From contig NZ_BCQE01000001.1 in the NCBI RefSeq assembly GCF_001544275.1, positions 185,013-249,012 of the forward strand: a stretch of DNA of 64,000 bases, in the 5' to 3' direction. Under the pieces are notes generated by a model. That model made no database searches. It had not been told where the DNA came from and worked only from the letters and a program-made list of their open reading frames with translations. Of the stretch, positions 47,541 to 56,805 are shown in pieces (the first letter of the stretch is position 1; every line of letters begins with the position of its first letter). Both the position numbers and the translations under genes were made by a program. Source of the DNA: Enterococcus gallinarum NBRC 100675 (GTDB lineage Bacteria > Bacillota > Bacilli > Lactobacillales > Enterococcaceae).

Positions 47541-47580
47541 GAAAGAAGAAATGAAGGCATTTCTTCTTTCTTTTCTTTCC
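47541..47580 (+). terminator. Terminator between malP and malR
   Basis: GAAAGAAGAAATG / CATTTCTTCTTTC with loop AAGG, then TTTTCTTT. Confidence 0.75.
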
Positions 47581-47636
47581 GGCTACCAAAATAACACAAC
47601 TTTATGATACTATAAGCTAAAAAAGGAGGGAAAACA

Positions 47637-48656
47637 GTGAGCGTAACTGTCAAAGATGTCGCCAAAAAAGCCGGCGTTGCTACTTCAACTGTTTCTCGGG
47701 TCGTGAATGATCACCCTAGTATCTCTGAAGATACAAAAAAGAAAGTACGCAAAATCATGGCTGAGATGGGCTACGTGCCAAATTTGGCTGCGCGAAATCT
47801 AGGCAAGCAGATTTCAAGCGCGATCGGTGTTATCTTGCCGCCTTTGGATTCAAAGGAACGGCTAGGAAATCCTTTCTATTTAGAAACGATCGAAGCCATC
47901 AACGAAGAAGCTCGCCACCACCAAATGACGGTTGCGGTTGCCTCTGCCCGTGATTTTGATACATTATTGAAAAATGTGGAACGTATGCACCTTCAAAAAC
48001 AAGTGGATGGTTTTATCTTAGTCTATTCCGATGAAAAAGATCCAATCATTGATTATTTAGTTCGTAAAAAAGTTCCTTTCACATTGATTGGACATCCTTA
48101 CAGCAATGAAGAAAATATCGTTTTTGTTGATAATGACAACCAAATGCTGGGAAAACAAGCGACAGAGTATCTGATCTCCCAAGGACACTCTAAAATATTG
48201 TTCGCTACGAATACAACTCACGAAAATCTCTATTTCGAACGTTTCTTCGGCTATCAAAAAGCAATGATGCTAGCCAATCTGCCTTTTTATCCGGCATTGA
48301 CATTTGAACAGGCAGAAGACTATGTCAATTTCGAGACAACGATCAAAGAGACCGAAGCAACGGCAATCGTAGTGATCGATGATCTTTTTGCTGTTCGGAT
48401 CATCCAACTGGCAACGATGTTCGGGTATAAAGTTCCTGATGATCTATCTGTGATCAGCTTTAATAACTCGATTTTTGCTACATTGACCCATCCTTACTTG
48501 ACCAGCATTGACATCAACGTCTTATCCTTAGGAAAAATCGCCACAGAAAGCTTGATGGCACAATTAAACCATGAAGGTTCAAATGCGGTTCAGCTTGTCG
48601 TCCCGCATAAGCTGATTAAGCGAGAGACTGTCTTGAACCTCAATGACTTAGCATAA
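47637..48656 (+). CDS. malR: LacI-family regulator, probable maltose repressor MalR
   Basis: 339 residues: HTH VKDVAKKAGVATSTVSRVVND and hinge VPNLAARNLGK, then a periplasmic-binding-like effector domain. Location after malP and the two operators in the malT/malP gap point to MalR. Start GTG 47637 behind AAAGGAGGG. Confidence 0.9.
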   Translation: MSVTVKDVAKKAGVATSTVSRVVNDHPSISEDTKKKVRKIMAEMGYVPNLAARNLGKQISSAIGVILPPLDSKERLGNPFYLETIEAINEEARHHQMTVAVASARDFDTLLKNVERMHLQKQVDGFILVYSDEKDPIIDYLVRKKVPFTLIGHPYSNEENIVFVDNDNQMLGKQATEYLISQGHSKILFATNTTHENLYFERFFGYQKAMMLANLPFYPALTFEQAEDYVNFETTIKETEATAIVVIDDLFAVRIIQLATMFGYKVPDDLSVISFNNSIFATLTHPYLTSIDINVLSLGKIATESLMAQLNHEGSNAVQLVVPHKLIKRETVLNLNDLA

Positions 48657-48675
48657 ATTGCATTGTCTCATGACA

Positions 48676-48726
48676 AAATAAGAAGCAAGAAAGTCCGGAA
48701 CAACCGGACTCTCTTGCTCCTTATTT
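48676..48726. terminator. Bidirectional terminator of malR and prs, reaching into prs
   Basis: Three stacked stems: AAATAAG/CTTATTT, AGCAAGA/TCTTGCT, AGTCCGG/CCGGACT. The outermost right arm covers the stop codon of prs. Confidence 0.8.
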
Positions 48727-49686
48727 GTATTCTTTGCTTTCTAACCGAAACAGGGGACTCATCGGTGTATTTTCGTGGATTCGTTTGACAGCCTCGCCCA
48801 TCAGTTCTGCACAAGAAAGGTAAGACAACCGTTCTGGATGCCGTTCTTCGGCAGTCCAACAAGAATCTGTGACACAAATGTTTTCGATGACAGATTGATC
48901 AAGAATGTCTTTGGCTGGTGGTGACAATAACGCATGAGAGACGCACGCATAAATCTCACTAGCTCCTGCTTCTTTTAGCAAATCTGCTGCCTTTGACAAT
49001 GTTTTGCCTGTATTCAAAATATCATCTACTAAAATACATTTTTTGCCGGCAACATCTCCAATCACATAGCCACCATCTGCCTCATCTTGATCAACGATTG
49101 CAATCGCTGTATCTAAATATTCGGCTAAACTGCGGGTCCGCTGAACTCCGCTATTTTTGGGAGAGACAACGACATATTCGTCTCCGATCATTTTTTTCTC
49201 GCGATAATAATGCGCGAAAAGCGGAATCGTAAATAGATTATCAACAGGGATATCAAAGAAGCCTTGCACCTGCACGGCATGCAGATCCAATGTCAAGATC
49301 CGTGTCGCCCCAGCTTCCACTAACATATTGGCAATCAATTTTGCCGTGATCGGTTCATGAGGATTTGCCGTCCGGTCTTGTCTTGCATACGCATAGTACG
49401 GTAAAACCACATTGATCGTTTTGGCACTTGCACGTTTCATGGCATCGATCATGATCAACAATTCAAGATAGTGATCATTGACTGGTTCATTAGTTGATTG
49501 AATGATAAAAATATGATCGCCACGAACACTTTCCTCAATATTGATCGCGATCTCTCCATCACTAAATTGTGTTACTTTTGACTTACCTAACTCTGTACCG
49601 AAAACTTTTGCAATTTTCTCGGCTAACGGTCTGTTGCCGTTCAAACTGAAAATCTTCAATGAACTATCTTTATAACTTTCGCCCAT
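48721..49686 (-). CDS. prs: Ribose-phosphate pyrophosphokinase
   Basis: Makes PRPP from ribose 5-phosphate and ATP. 321 residues; [31 protein letters not shown] and the PRPP loop [17 protein letters not shown]. Start ATG 49686, five bases after GGAGG; an upstream in-frame TTG overlaps the ribosome site. This may be a second Prs; only one is in the window. Confidence 0.95.
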   Translation of the reverse strand: MGESYKDSSLKIFSLNGNRPLAEKIAKVFGTELGKSKVTQFSDGEIAINIEESVRGDHIFIIQSTNEPVNDHYLELLIMIDAMKRASAKTINVVLPYYAYARQDRTANPHEPITAKLIANMLVEAGATRILTLDLHAVQVQGFFDIPVDNLFTIPLFAHYYREKKMIGDEYVVVSPKNSGVQRTRSLAEYLDTAIAIVDQDEADGGYVIGDVAGKKCILVDDILNTGKTLSKAADLLKEAGASEIYACVSHALLSPPAKDILDQSVIENICVTDSCWTAEERHPERLSYLSCAELMGEAVKRIHENTPMSPLFRLESKEYK

Positions 49687-49758
49687 GTCTGCCTCCAAGT
49701 GAAGTGAATTGTTTCTTTTATTCTAGCACATTATAGGTGCTTTTTTCATTAAATTAAT

Positions 49759-50307
49759 TTAAGGTAACGAGACGGTTCCGTTAATCCAGCTGGCTGGAAT
49801 CACTTGATTGTACTTCCCCCAGTTGTCATGAACTTTTAGATAACGTCCGGTCTCTGTTTCTAAATAAGCATATGCGACTACCCAGTGATTGCCGTAGGTA
49901 CTTCCTAAAGGTTTCAAGAGACCAACGATCACCGGTTTGCCTTGATCGATCCGTTTGCAGGCTCGCTGCCAGCCGCCGACAACTGTGGCACGCCCCCGAT
50001 AAGGCAGATCAAAATGAGAGAAAAAGCGTGATAGTCCATGAGCCACCTGCCAAGCAATCGTTGGCAATCCATGAGGTTGAATCAAGAGCCGCAAGATGTC
50101 TGTCAGTGCGCCCGGCTGCAGCTGATTTTTCCTTCTCACCGTTTTAGGGATGATCTGCTCATCAATATAATCTTGATAATAAGCCAAAAACACGGTGGCA
50201 GCATAAGTTCCGCACAAATAGCCGGAAGGTGTTACCCAAGATTTGTAGCGGCGGAATCGTTCTTCTGGTATTCCCTGCCAAGTATCTATGTTCTCTCTTT
50301 CTTCCAT
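49759..50307 (-). CDS. C39-like papain-fold protein without signal peptide
   Basis: 182 residues. Candidate catalytic set C32 (PSGYLCGTYAAT), H141 (GNHWVVAYAY) and D161-N162 (KVHDNWGKY), with WQRACKRIDQGKPVIVGL before the His, as in the peptidase C39-like family. There is no signal peptide or membrane segment, so it is probably cytoplasmic. Start ATG 50307 with AGGAGG 7 bases upstream. Substrate unknown. Confidence 0.72.
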   Translation of the reverse strand: MEERENIDTWQGIPEERFRRYKSWVTPSGYLCGTYAATVFLAYYQDYIDEQIIPKTVRRKNQLQPGALTDILRLLIQPHGLPTIAWQVAHGLSRFFSHFDLPYRGRATVVGGWQRACKRIDQGKPVIVGLLKPLGSTYGNHWVVAYAYLETETGRYLKVHDNWGKYNQVIPASWINGTVSLP

Positions 50308-50464
50308 CGCCATTCCTCCTAACCAAAGTATATCTTAATAGTACCACGGGAATCAGCCGGTTTAGACACTAAAGAACTTTTTCGTTAAGAAAAAAACAAA
50401 CTTTTTTTGCGTACTGGAAAATTTTGTTTCATAATAGGAGAAAGCATAAAAAGGAGCGAAGCAT

Positions 50465-52357
50465 ATGACAACATTATTAAAAGATGATTTTTATGATTAT
50501 GTGAATGGCGATTGGTTGGAATCAGCGGTGATCCCTGCGGATAAACCGGCAACTGGAGGTTTTCAAGATCTGGTAGACGGAATCGATCAGTTGATGATGG
50601 CTGAGTTCAAGAATATGGCGGCAGATCCTTTAGCAATCCCTAAAGGAAAAATGAAAGATGCCGTTGCTTTCTATCGCTTAGCAAGCGATTTTGCTACCCG
50701 TGATGAAAACGCAGGTCAAGAAGTTTTGCCGATTTTGGAAAAAATCGAAAACCTTGCGTCTTATGACGAGTTAAATGCACAGCTACCTGAATTCATTCTT
50801 AACGGCATCCAACTACCATTTGCTTTCGATATCGACTCCGATATGAAAAACGCGAAAATGAATACACTGTTGGCCTATCCCCCAGCAACGATCTTGCCTG
50901 ACAAAACATATTATACTGACCACCCGCAGGCAGAAGAGTTACTACAAGTTTTCTTCGACAATGCTGTTGCGCTCTTAACGAAATTAGGGAAATCACAATC
51001 CGAAGCAGAGTCGCTGGTAGAACAAACACTGGCTTTTGATAAATTGATTGCTCCTCATGTTCGCAGTGCGGAAGAAAATGCCGATTACAGCAAAAATTAC
51101 AACCCGCAAAGTCTAGATACCTTTGCACAGCATTCGGCGCAACTCGACTTCAAAAAGACATTAACCGCTTTATTAAATGCCGAACCAGAAGAGTTGATCG
51201 TGACTGAGCCTGATTACTTTGCAGCATTTGATATCATTGTCTCTCCTACCCACTTTGATTTATTGAAAAGCTGGATGGTCGTTAATCAAAGTTTGCGCTA
51301 CACTGGATATCTTAGTGAAGAACTACGCCAACTCGGCGGAGCCTACAATCGGCATCTCTCTGGGGTTGATGAAGCAATGCCTAAAGAAAAAGCCGCCTAT
51401 TATCTGACGATTGGACAATTTAGTCAAGTCGTCGGTGATTATTATGGTCGCAAGTATTTTGGTGAAAAAGCAAAAAATGATGTAAAACATATGGTGGAAA
51501 CGATGATTGGCGTCTATCAAGATCGTTTGACCAGCAATACTTGGCTCAGTGAGCATACCAAACAAAAAGCAATCGTTAAATTAAATAAACTAGGAATCCA
51601 TGTCGGTTACCCAGACAAAATCCCAGCTATCTATGATCAATTGCACACAGACCCTGATGCATCATTGTTACAAAATGCACTACGTTTTGGACGTATCTTC
51701 CGGGAAGATCTTTTTAGCAAATGGCAAAAACCGGTCGATCGTGATGAGTGGGAAATGTCTGCAGCAACAGTCAATGCCTACTATCATCCTTTCAAGAATG
51801 TGATCGTCTTCCCAGCAGCTATTTTACAAGCACCATTTTACAGTCTGTCTCAATCAGCAAGTGCCAATTATGGTGGGATCGGTGCAGTGATCGCTCATGA
51901 GATTTCCCATGCTTTTGATAATAACGGAGCCAAATTTGACGAATTCGGCAACCTGAATAATTGGTGGACAGCAGAGGACCTGGCCCATTTTGAGACATTG
52001 GCTCAAGAAATGATCAATGAATTCGACGGCTTGCCATTTGCTGGTGGAACGGTCAATGGCACCTTGACAGTATCGGAAAATATTGCCGATGCTGGTGGAT
52101 TAAGCTGTGCACTAGAAGCAGCAGAAAAAGAAACTGACGTCTCACTAGAAGACTTCTTTATCAATTGGGCAAAAATTTGGCGCACAAAAGCCAAAGAACA
52201 ATATCAACAGTTGCTGCTAGCCATTGATGTTCATGGCCCTGCCAAGTTACGGGCCAACATCCAAGTTCAAAACATCGATTCCTTCTTCACTACTTTCGGT
52301 ATTGAACCGGGAGATGGCATGTACCGGGCTCCTGAAGACCGTGTTCACATCTGGTAA
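50465..52357 (+). CDS. pepO: M13-family endopeptidase PepO
   Basis: 630 residues. Zinc site HEISH at 478-482, third ligand E538 in ENIADAGG, and the M13 NAYY and C-terminal RVHIW. Cytoplasmic in lactic acid bacteria; trims oligopeptides. Promoter TTGCGT-N17-CATAAT (50407-50435). Start ATG 50465 behind AAGGAG. Confidence 0.96.
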   Translation: MTTLLKDDFYDYVNGDWLESAVIPADKPATGGFQDLVDGIDQLMMAEFKNMAADPLAIPKGKMKDAVAFYRLASDFATRDENAGQEVLPILEKIENLASYDELNAQLPEFILNGIQLPFAFDIDSDMKNAKMNTLLAYPPATILPDKTYYTDHPQAEELLQVFFDNAVALLTKLGKSQSEAESLVEQTLAFDKLIAPHVRSAEENADYSKNYNPQSLDTFAQHSAQLDFKKTLTALLNAEPEELIVTEPDYFAAFDIIVSPTHFDLLKSWMVVNQSLRYTGYLSEELRQLGGAYNRHLSGVDEAMPKEKAAYYLTIGQFSQVVGDYYGRKYFGEKAKNDVKHMVETMIGVYQDRLTSNTWLSEHTKQKAIVKLNKLGIHVGYPDKIPAIYDQLHTDPDASLLQNALRFGRIFREDLFSKWQKPVDRDEWEMSAATVNAYYHPFKNVIVFPAAILQAPFYSLSQSASANYGGIGAVIAHEISHAFDNNGAKFDEFGNLNNWWTAEDLAHFETLAQEMINEFDGLPFAGGTVNGTLTVSENIADAGGLSCALEAAEKETDVSLEDFFINWAKIWRTKAKEQYQQLLLAIDVHGPAKLRANIQVQNIDSFFTTFGIEPGDGMYRAPEDRVHIW

Positions 52358-52522
52358 GATACAGCTTTCTACGAGGCATTTGTTATGAACTGTTTGGTTA
52401 TGAGTCATTGGCCCATTTGTTGATGCAACTTTTAAAAAAAAGAAGATTCACCTCACATCATTAGCCAAAGTAGTTCAGAAATACAATCAGCTGCCAGCCT
52501 CATCAAAAGATACAATATTAAG

Positions 52523-52570
52523 ACCGCCCCCGAAAAGTTAGCTGTTTGCTGCTAACTTTTCGGGGGCGGT
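52523..52570. terminator. Very strong hairpin between pepO and the convergent small gene
   Basis: Perfect 20-bp arms (52523-52542 with 52551-52570), loop of 8. The tail GATTTTATTTT on the plus strand is only moderately T-rich. Confidence 0.75.
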
Positions 52571-52574
52571 GATT

Positions 52575-52874
52575 TTATTTTCCTAGTGCTTTTTTGATCA
52601 TTTCGATTAGAGAATCAAATTGGGAATGGTCCTTTATGACTTGGTCAGCATGATGCCGGTTGCTTCTATCTTTCATAAAGTCCATGAGTTGATCTTTATC
52701 TTGAATGCCTAGTTTTGTCATCAATGCTTCCACATTTTCAAAATCGGTATACTTTTGCATGAACGTATCATTCAAAATCTTGTCTACATCCAATTCACCG
52801 CTTTTATAGGACTGATACAATCCTGTCAATTCACTGAAACTAAACTGTTCTTTTAATTGATCCATAAATCCCAT
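52575..52874 (-). CDS. Small helical protein of unknown function
   Basis: 99 residues, mostly charged helices (MDQLKEQFSFSELTGLYQSYKSGEL), no membrane segment, no recognised domain. Start ATG 52874 with AAAGGAG 9 bases upstream. 17 bases after pncA, so in the mtnN-pncA operon. Confidence 0.65.
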   Translation of the reverse strand: MGFMDQLKEQFSFSELTGLYQSYKSGELDVDKILNDTFMQKYTDFENVEALMTKLGIQDKDQLMDFMKDRSNRHHADQVIKDHSQFDSLIEMIKKALGK

Positions 52875-52891
52875 TACACTCAACTCCTTTT

Positions 52892-53437
52892 TTAGAGAAT
52901 AGTAGCCCCTAATGTCTGCTCAAAGTGGCGCAACGCCCATTCATGACCGACTGGATCGAAACTTGCAACAGCATCTTTGAAAATAAATAATCGATACCCA
53001 AGGTTATATGCATCGACAGCCGTATGCAAGATACAGATATCTGTACAGACACCAGTCAAATAAAGTGCAGTAATGCCCCGTTCCCGTAAACGAATGTCAA
53101 GATCTGTTCCACTAAACGCTGAGTAGTGGCGCTTATCGATCCAGTAAACATTTTCTTTTTCTTTGTGATCTTCATACACTGCAGCTAGTGTCCCGTAGAG
53201 ATTCCGTCCCTCTGATCCTGCCAGATTATGAGGAGGAAACAACTGATTTTCTGGATGATAAGGATCTTCTGCTTCATGGCGATCAATGGCAAAGACAACA
53301 AAATCCCCTTGATCGATAAATCGTTGGGTATGATCGACTAATGTTGTTTCAATCGCTTGACCCGCTTGGCCGGTCGTCAAACGACCAGTATCAGCTACAA
53401 AATCGACTGTATAATCAATTGAGAGTAATGCATTCAT
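52892..53437 (-). CDS. pncA: Nicotinamidase / isochorismatase-family hydrolase
   Basis: 181 residues; triad D8, K102 and C135 (GVCTDICILHTA), metal residues in IDRHEAEDPYHPE. Deamidates nicotinamide for NAD salvage. 21 bases after mtnN. Start ATG 53437 behind TTGGAGG. Confidence 0.92.
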   Translation of the reverse strand: MNALLSIDYTVDFVADTGRLTTGQAGQAIETTLVDHTQRFIDQGDFVVFAIDRHEAEDPYHPENQLFPPHNLAGSEGRNLYGTLAAVYEDHKEKENVYWIDKRHYSAFSGTDLDIRLRERGITALYLTGVCTDICILHTAVDAYNLGYRLFIFKDAVASFDPVGHEWALRHFEQTLGATIL

Positions 53438-53458
53438 TTGTGATCTCCTCCAATTTTA

Positions 53459-54154
53459 TTATTTCAGCTTTTTAACAAAGGCCAGCACCATTTCTGCAGA
53501 GCGCTTGCCGGCTTCCAAAATGAATTCGTCAAAGGAAACTGTTGCAGCATGATCCGCAGTGTCACTGATGGCTCTTACGACAAGGAAAGGAATATTGAAT
53601 TGCTTCGCTGTTTGGGCGATCGCAGCACCTTCCATCTCGCAAGCCAAAGCGTCTGGGAAGTGCCTTAGGATTTCTTGTACTTTACGTCCGTCATTGATAA
53701 AACTGTCCCCTGTTACGATCAAGCCATTTTTTACATTGTGATTCGTTGCTTCTGCGGCTTTGGTCATTTCGCCGATCAAGTAACGACTGGCCTCGAAATA
53801 CAAAGGCATTCCCCCTGGGAGTTGCCCATATGTATACCCAAATCCAGTAACATCTACATCGAAATAAGCTAGTTTTTCTGAAATCACAAGGTCGCCGACG
53901 GCTAAACCAGCACCGATTCCCCCAGCAGATCCAGTATTGATCACCATGTTGACCCCATATTGCTGAATCAGCAAACTTGTTGTCAGTGAAGCGGCAACTT
54001 TCCCGATTCCAGATCGAACAACGATCACTTCATGATTGCCGATACTGCCGGAAATAAATAGTGCTCCAGCTCGCTCCCAAGATAAGGGAGCTTCCAATGC
54101 TTCCCGCAACATCTTGATTTCTTCATCCATTGCACCGATAATACCAATTTTCAT
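53459..54154 (-). CDS. mtnN: 5'-methylthioadenosine/S-adenosylhomocysteine nucleosidase
   Basis: 231 residues; E12 region GAMDEEIKML, NTGSAGGIG, MEGAAIAQ and SDTAD catalytic Asp. Recycles MTA and SAH and feeds the LuxS route. Start ATG 54154 behind AGGAGG. Heads mtnN-pncA-small gene. Confidence 0.96.
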   Translation of the reverse strand: MKIGIIGAMDEEIKMLREALEAPLSWERAGALFISGSIGNHEVIVVRSGIGKVAASLTTSLLIQQYGVNMVINTGSAGGIGAGLAVGDLVISEKLAYFDVDVTGFGYTYGQLPGGMPLYFEASRYLIGEMTKAAEATNHNVKNGLIVTGDSFINDGRKVQEILRHFPDALACEMEGAAIAQTAKQFNIPFLVVRAISDTADHAATVSFDEFILEAGKRSAEMVLAFVKKLK

Positions 54155-54275
54155 CTTGTAGCCTCCTGACGATCCTATACATTATATCTTAATAAAAGAT
54201 CATTTTTTCTCCTTTTATGATAAACTAGTTTTACTCAAAGGAACAGTTTTTTGTCAGACCATTAAGGAGGTTTTT

Positions 54276-54881
54276 ATGTCTGAGATTTTTAATAAAATGG
54301 CCGACCATTACGATACACCCCCAAGGATTGCTCTAGCTGAAAAGATTACAGCAGCAGTAAGGCCCCAATTGATGAATGCCCGTGAACAAATTCTAATTGA
54401 TTATGGCGGTGGAACAGGTCTTGTTAGCTTACCGTTGGCCCCTTTAGTCAAGCAACTGCAGATTTGGGATACTGCGGAGGGCATGCTGGCGATCGTTGAT
54501 CAGAAGGTCGCCCATCAAGGGCTGACAAATGTTTTTGGATCGTTCCATGATTTAACGAAGGAATCCATTCATGAAGAAGCCGATATCGTTCTGCTGTCGC
54601 TGGTAATGCTTCATATCCCCGACACAGAACATTTACTGCAGCAACTTTATCAGTTGTTAAAACCCGGCGGACGTTTGTTCATCGTTGATTTCAATAAAAA
54701 CCCGTCTGTCTCACATCCTAAAGTACACAATGGATTTGAGCAAGACACGCTGCTCCAACTAGCAGAATCAGTAGGTTTTGATTCAGTAAGTTATGAAACA
54801 TTTTTTGAAGGCCCACAGTTGTTTATGGGGCAAGATGCTGCTCTTTTCCTATATAGCGCTGCTAAGCCATCCCAGCCATAA
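54276..54881 (+). CDS. Class I SAM-dependent methyltransferase
   Basis: 201 residues; SAM motif I LIDYGGGTGLVSLPLA near 46-61, DIVLLSLVMLHIPD and LLKPGGRLFIVDF. Substrate unknown. Stands alone in opposite orientation between mtnN and the nudF pair, with its own terminator. Start ATG 54276 behind AAGGAGG. Confidence 0.88.
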   Translation: MSEIFNKMADHYDTPPRIALAEKITAAVRPQLMNAREQILIDYGGGTGLVSLPLAPLVKQLQIWDTAEGMLAIVDQKVAHQGLTNVFGSFHDLTKESIHEEADIVLLSLVMLHIPDTEHLLQQLYQLLKPGGRLFIVDFNKNPSVSHPKVHNGFEQDTLLQLAESVGFDSVSYETFFEGPQLFMGQDAALFLYSAAKPSQP

Positions 54882-54884
54882 AAC

Positions 54885-54929
54885 AAAAAACCAGCATGCT
54901 GAGCGCTAATGCTCTGCGTGCTGGTTTTT
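54885..54929 (+). terminator. Terminator after the methyltransferase gene
   Basis: AAAAACCAGCA / TGCTGGTTTTT with an inner AGCGCTAATGCTCT segment. Confidence 0.85.
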
Positions 54930-54978
54930 GATTAGATACATGCGCTGATCAACGAATAAACTCGATTAATCGTGTTCC

Positions 54979-55275
54979 TTAAAGCAAAAAGATCGCTAAT
55001 GCAACTACGATCAGCAGCAATGCCACTACCACGATTGCTTTGATCAAAAAAGTATTCAAGTTGCGGGACTTCTGATTTTCTCCTGCTCTCGTTTTAGTGA
55101 TCGCTTTATTTTTTTTACGGACTTTCCGATAATGATTGTCGATTTGCTTTTCTTTTTGCTTCCACTCTTTATTTGCTTGCTTAGCAACGATCTTTTGATT
55201 TCGCTCGGAAGCAGCCATTTCTTCTTCACGACGTCGACGCAATTCAGAGCGGGTGATCAGTGGTTCTTTAGGCAC
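54979..55275 (-). CDS. Small basic protein with C-terminal membrane anchor
   Basis: 98 residues: a highly charged, probably coiled-coil region (ELRRRREEEMAASERNQ, KQKEKQIDNHYRKVRKK) then one hydrophobic segment at about 75-98. It overlaps the end of nudF by 8 bases. Found beside nudF/mtnN in enterococci; no function known. Confidence 0.7.
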   Translation of the reverse strand: MPKEPLITRSELRRRREEEMAASERNQKIVAKQANKEWKQKEKQIDNHYRKVRKKNKAITKTRAGENQKSRNLNTFLIKAIVVVALLLIVVALAIFLL

Positions 55276-55846
55276 GGCTGTTCCTCCGTTTCAATTCTAA
55301 AAGCTCCCAAAACTGAATCGCAAAAATCGTTTTTGCATCACAGATCGTTCCATCTGCGATTGCTGCTTTGGCTTCTTCCATCGTCAATTCATACACTTCC
55401 AATACTTCATCCTCATCTTGAGGCAGCGGGTTCTCTACTTTTTGTAATTGTTTCGCGTGAAACAAATGCAGCACTTCATTAGCAAAGCCCGGGGAAAGGT
55501 ACATCGAATGCACATGTTCCAGCGTTGATGCTCGGTAGCCGGTTTCCTCTTCTAATTCACGAGCACCAGTCAATTCGGGCTGTGCACCTTCTCCTGGATC
55601 GATCTTGCCTGCCGGAATCTCTAAAATGACTTTCTCTAATGGCTTGCGAAACTGGCGGACAAAGATCATTTTATTTTCTTCCGTCACAGCGATCACTGCA
55701 ACACCGCCTGGATGAAAGACCAACTCTCTTTTGCTAGTACCGCCATTTGGTAATGCCACATCATCAACAACGACATCAATGATTTTCCCATGAAAAATCT
55801 CGTTTCTGGCAATCGTTTTTTCTTCAAAATCTTTATAGGTTAACAT
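55268..55846 (-). CDS. nudF: ADP-ribose pyrophosphatase (NUDIX)
   Basis: 192 residues; NUDIX box GKIDPGEGAQPELTGARELEEETGYRA split by one extra residue spacing typical of ADPRases, with FVRQFRKPLEKVILEIPAG before it. Hydrolyses ADP-ribose. Start ATG 55846 behind AGGTG. Confidence 0.92.
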   Translation of the reverse strand: MLTYKDFEEKTIARNEIFHGKIIDVVVDDVALPNGGTSKRELVFHPGGVAVIAVTEENKMIFVRQFRKPLEKVILEIPAGKIDPGEGAQPELTGARELEEETGYRASTLEHVHSMYLSPGFANEVLHLFHAKQLQKVENPLPQDEDEVLEVYELTMEEAKAAIADGTICDAKTIFAIQFWELLELKRRNSRA

Positions 55847-56059
55847 TTTTTCACCTGACCTTTAACGTCTTTTCTACAAAATACTTTAGCATAGTTTCTC
55901 AAAAATATCTCCTTAAGAAAGAGCAAGAAAGGTTATGATTTTACTAAATATCGGAAAATCCACCCCAAGTCTGATATTTTTCTACTAGTGAACATGCTAA
56001 AATAAGGATGTCGAACAATCCCTATATTACTTGTCCAAAGAATTTTAGGAGGAGGAAAA

Positions 56060-56707
56060 ATGAAAAAAAATATTTGGCTGATCGTTTCTGCGATCGCTGT
56101 AATCACACTTTTTGCCTTTATCAGTTCCACAGGCACTGATTTATTTACTGTCTTGTTGCTGATCGTTGGCGCGATTCTGGTATTTATCGGTCTGAAGGGG
56201 CGTAAAGTAGAAGCAAATCCCAATGTGTTACCTATACTGACGAAAGAAAAAGAAGCGCATTACTTGAAAAGCGGTATGTCTCCAAGTGAAATCGAACTGT
56301 TCCGAGAAACCATGAATCAAACCAAACAACAGATCGAGCATTTACAAAAAAACATCAACCGCAGCAATAAATTAAAAGCGATCGACTTGCGTCATGATGC
56401 ATTACGCGCTTCGAAAGCACTGTTCAAAGAATTGGTCAAAGAACCGACGAAATTACATTCGGCGAGTCATTTTCTTTACACCCATTTGCCGAACATGGTT
56501 GATTTGACAGACAAATTCATTGAGATCAATGAACATGAGATTAAAAGCCGTGAAACCTATGAAAAAATCGAAGAAAGCACTCAAATCATTGAACAAATGG
56601 CCTCGTTGATCGCTAAAGATTATCAGCAGTTTGTGGCAGATGATTTAGATGATCTTGATATCGAGTTATCCATTGCCAAACAAAGCATAAAACGAGATAA
56701 TGAATAG
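56060..56707 (+). CDS. xpaC: XpaC-like membrane protein
   Basis: 215 residues; two membrane segments (about 5-22 and 27-48) and a long helical cytoplasmic domain. The XpaC family (5-bromo-4-chloroindolyl phosphate hydrolysis) is regularly paired with TelA, as here. Start ATG 56060 behind AGGAGGAGG. True activity unknown. Confidence 0.85.
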   Translation: MKKNIWLIVSAIAVITLFAFISSTGTDLFTVLLLIVGAILVFIGLKGRKVEANPNVLPILTKEKEAHYLKSGMSPSEIELFRETMNQTKQQIEHLQKNINRSNKLKAIDLRHDALRASKALFKELVKEPTKLHSASHFLYTHLPNMVDLTDKFIEINEHEIKSRETYEKIEESTQIIEQMASLIAKDYQQFVADDLDDLDIELSIAKQSIKRDNE

Positions 56708-56749
56708 GGATGGATTCCTTTGCTCGATCTTCGAATGAAGCGATCCAAA

Positions 56750-56779
56750 AAAAAAATCTAGCCCAGGCTAGATTTTTTT
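56750..56779 (+). terminator. Terminator-like hairpin between xpaC and telA
   Basis: AAAAAAATCTAGCC / GGCTAGATTTTTTT with a 2-base loop. It could lower telA expression relative to xpaC. Confidence 0.7.
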
Positions 56780-56805
56780 CGAAACAAGACTTAGGAGGAG
56801 TTAGA

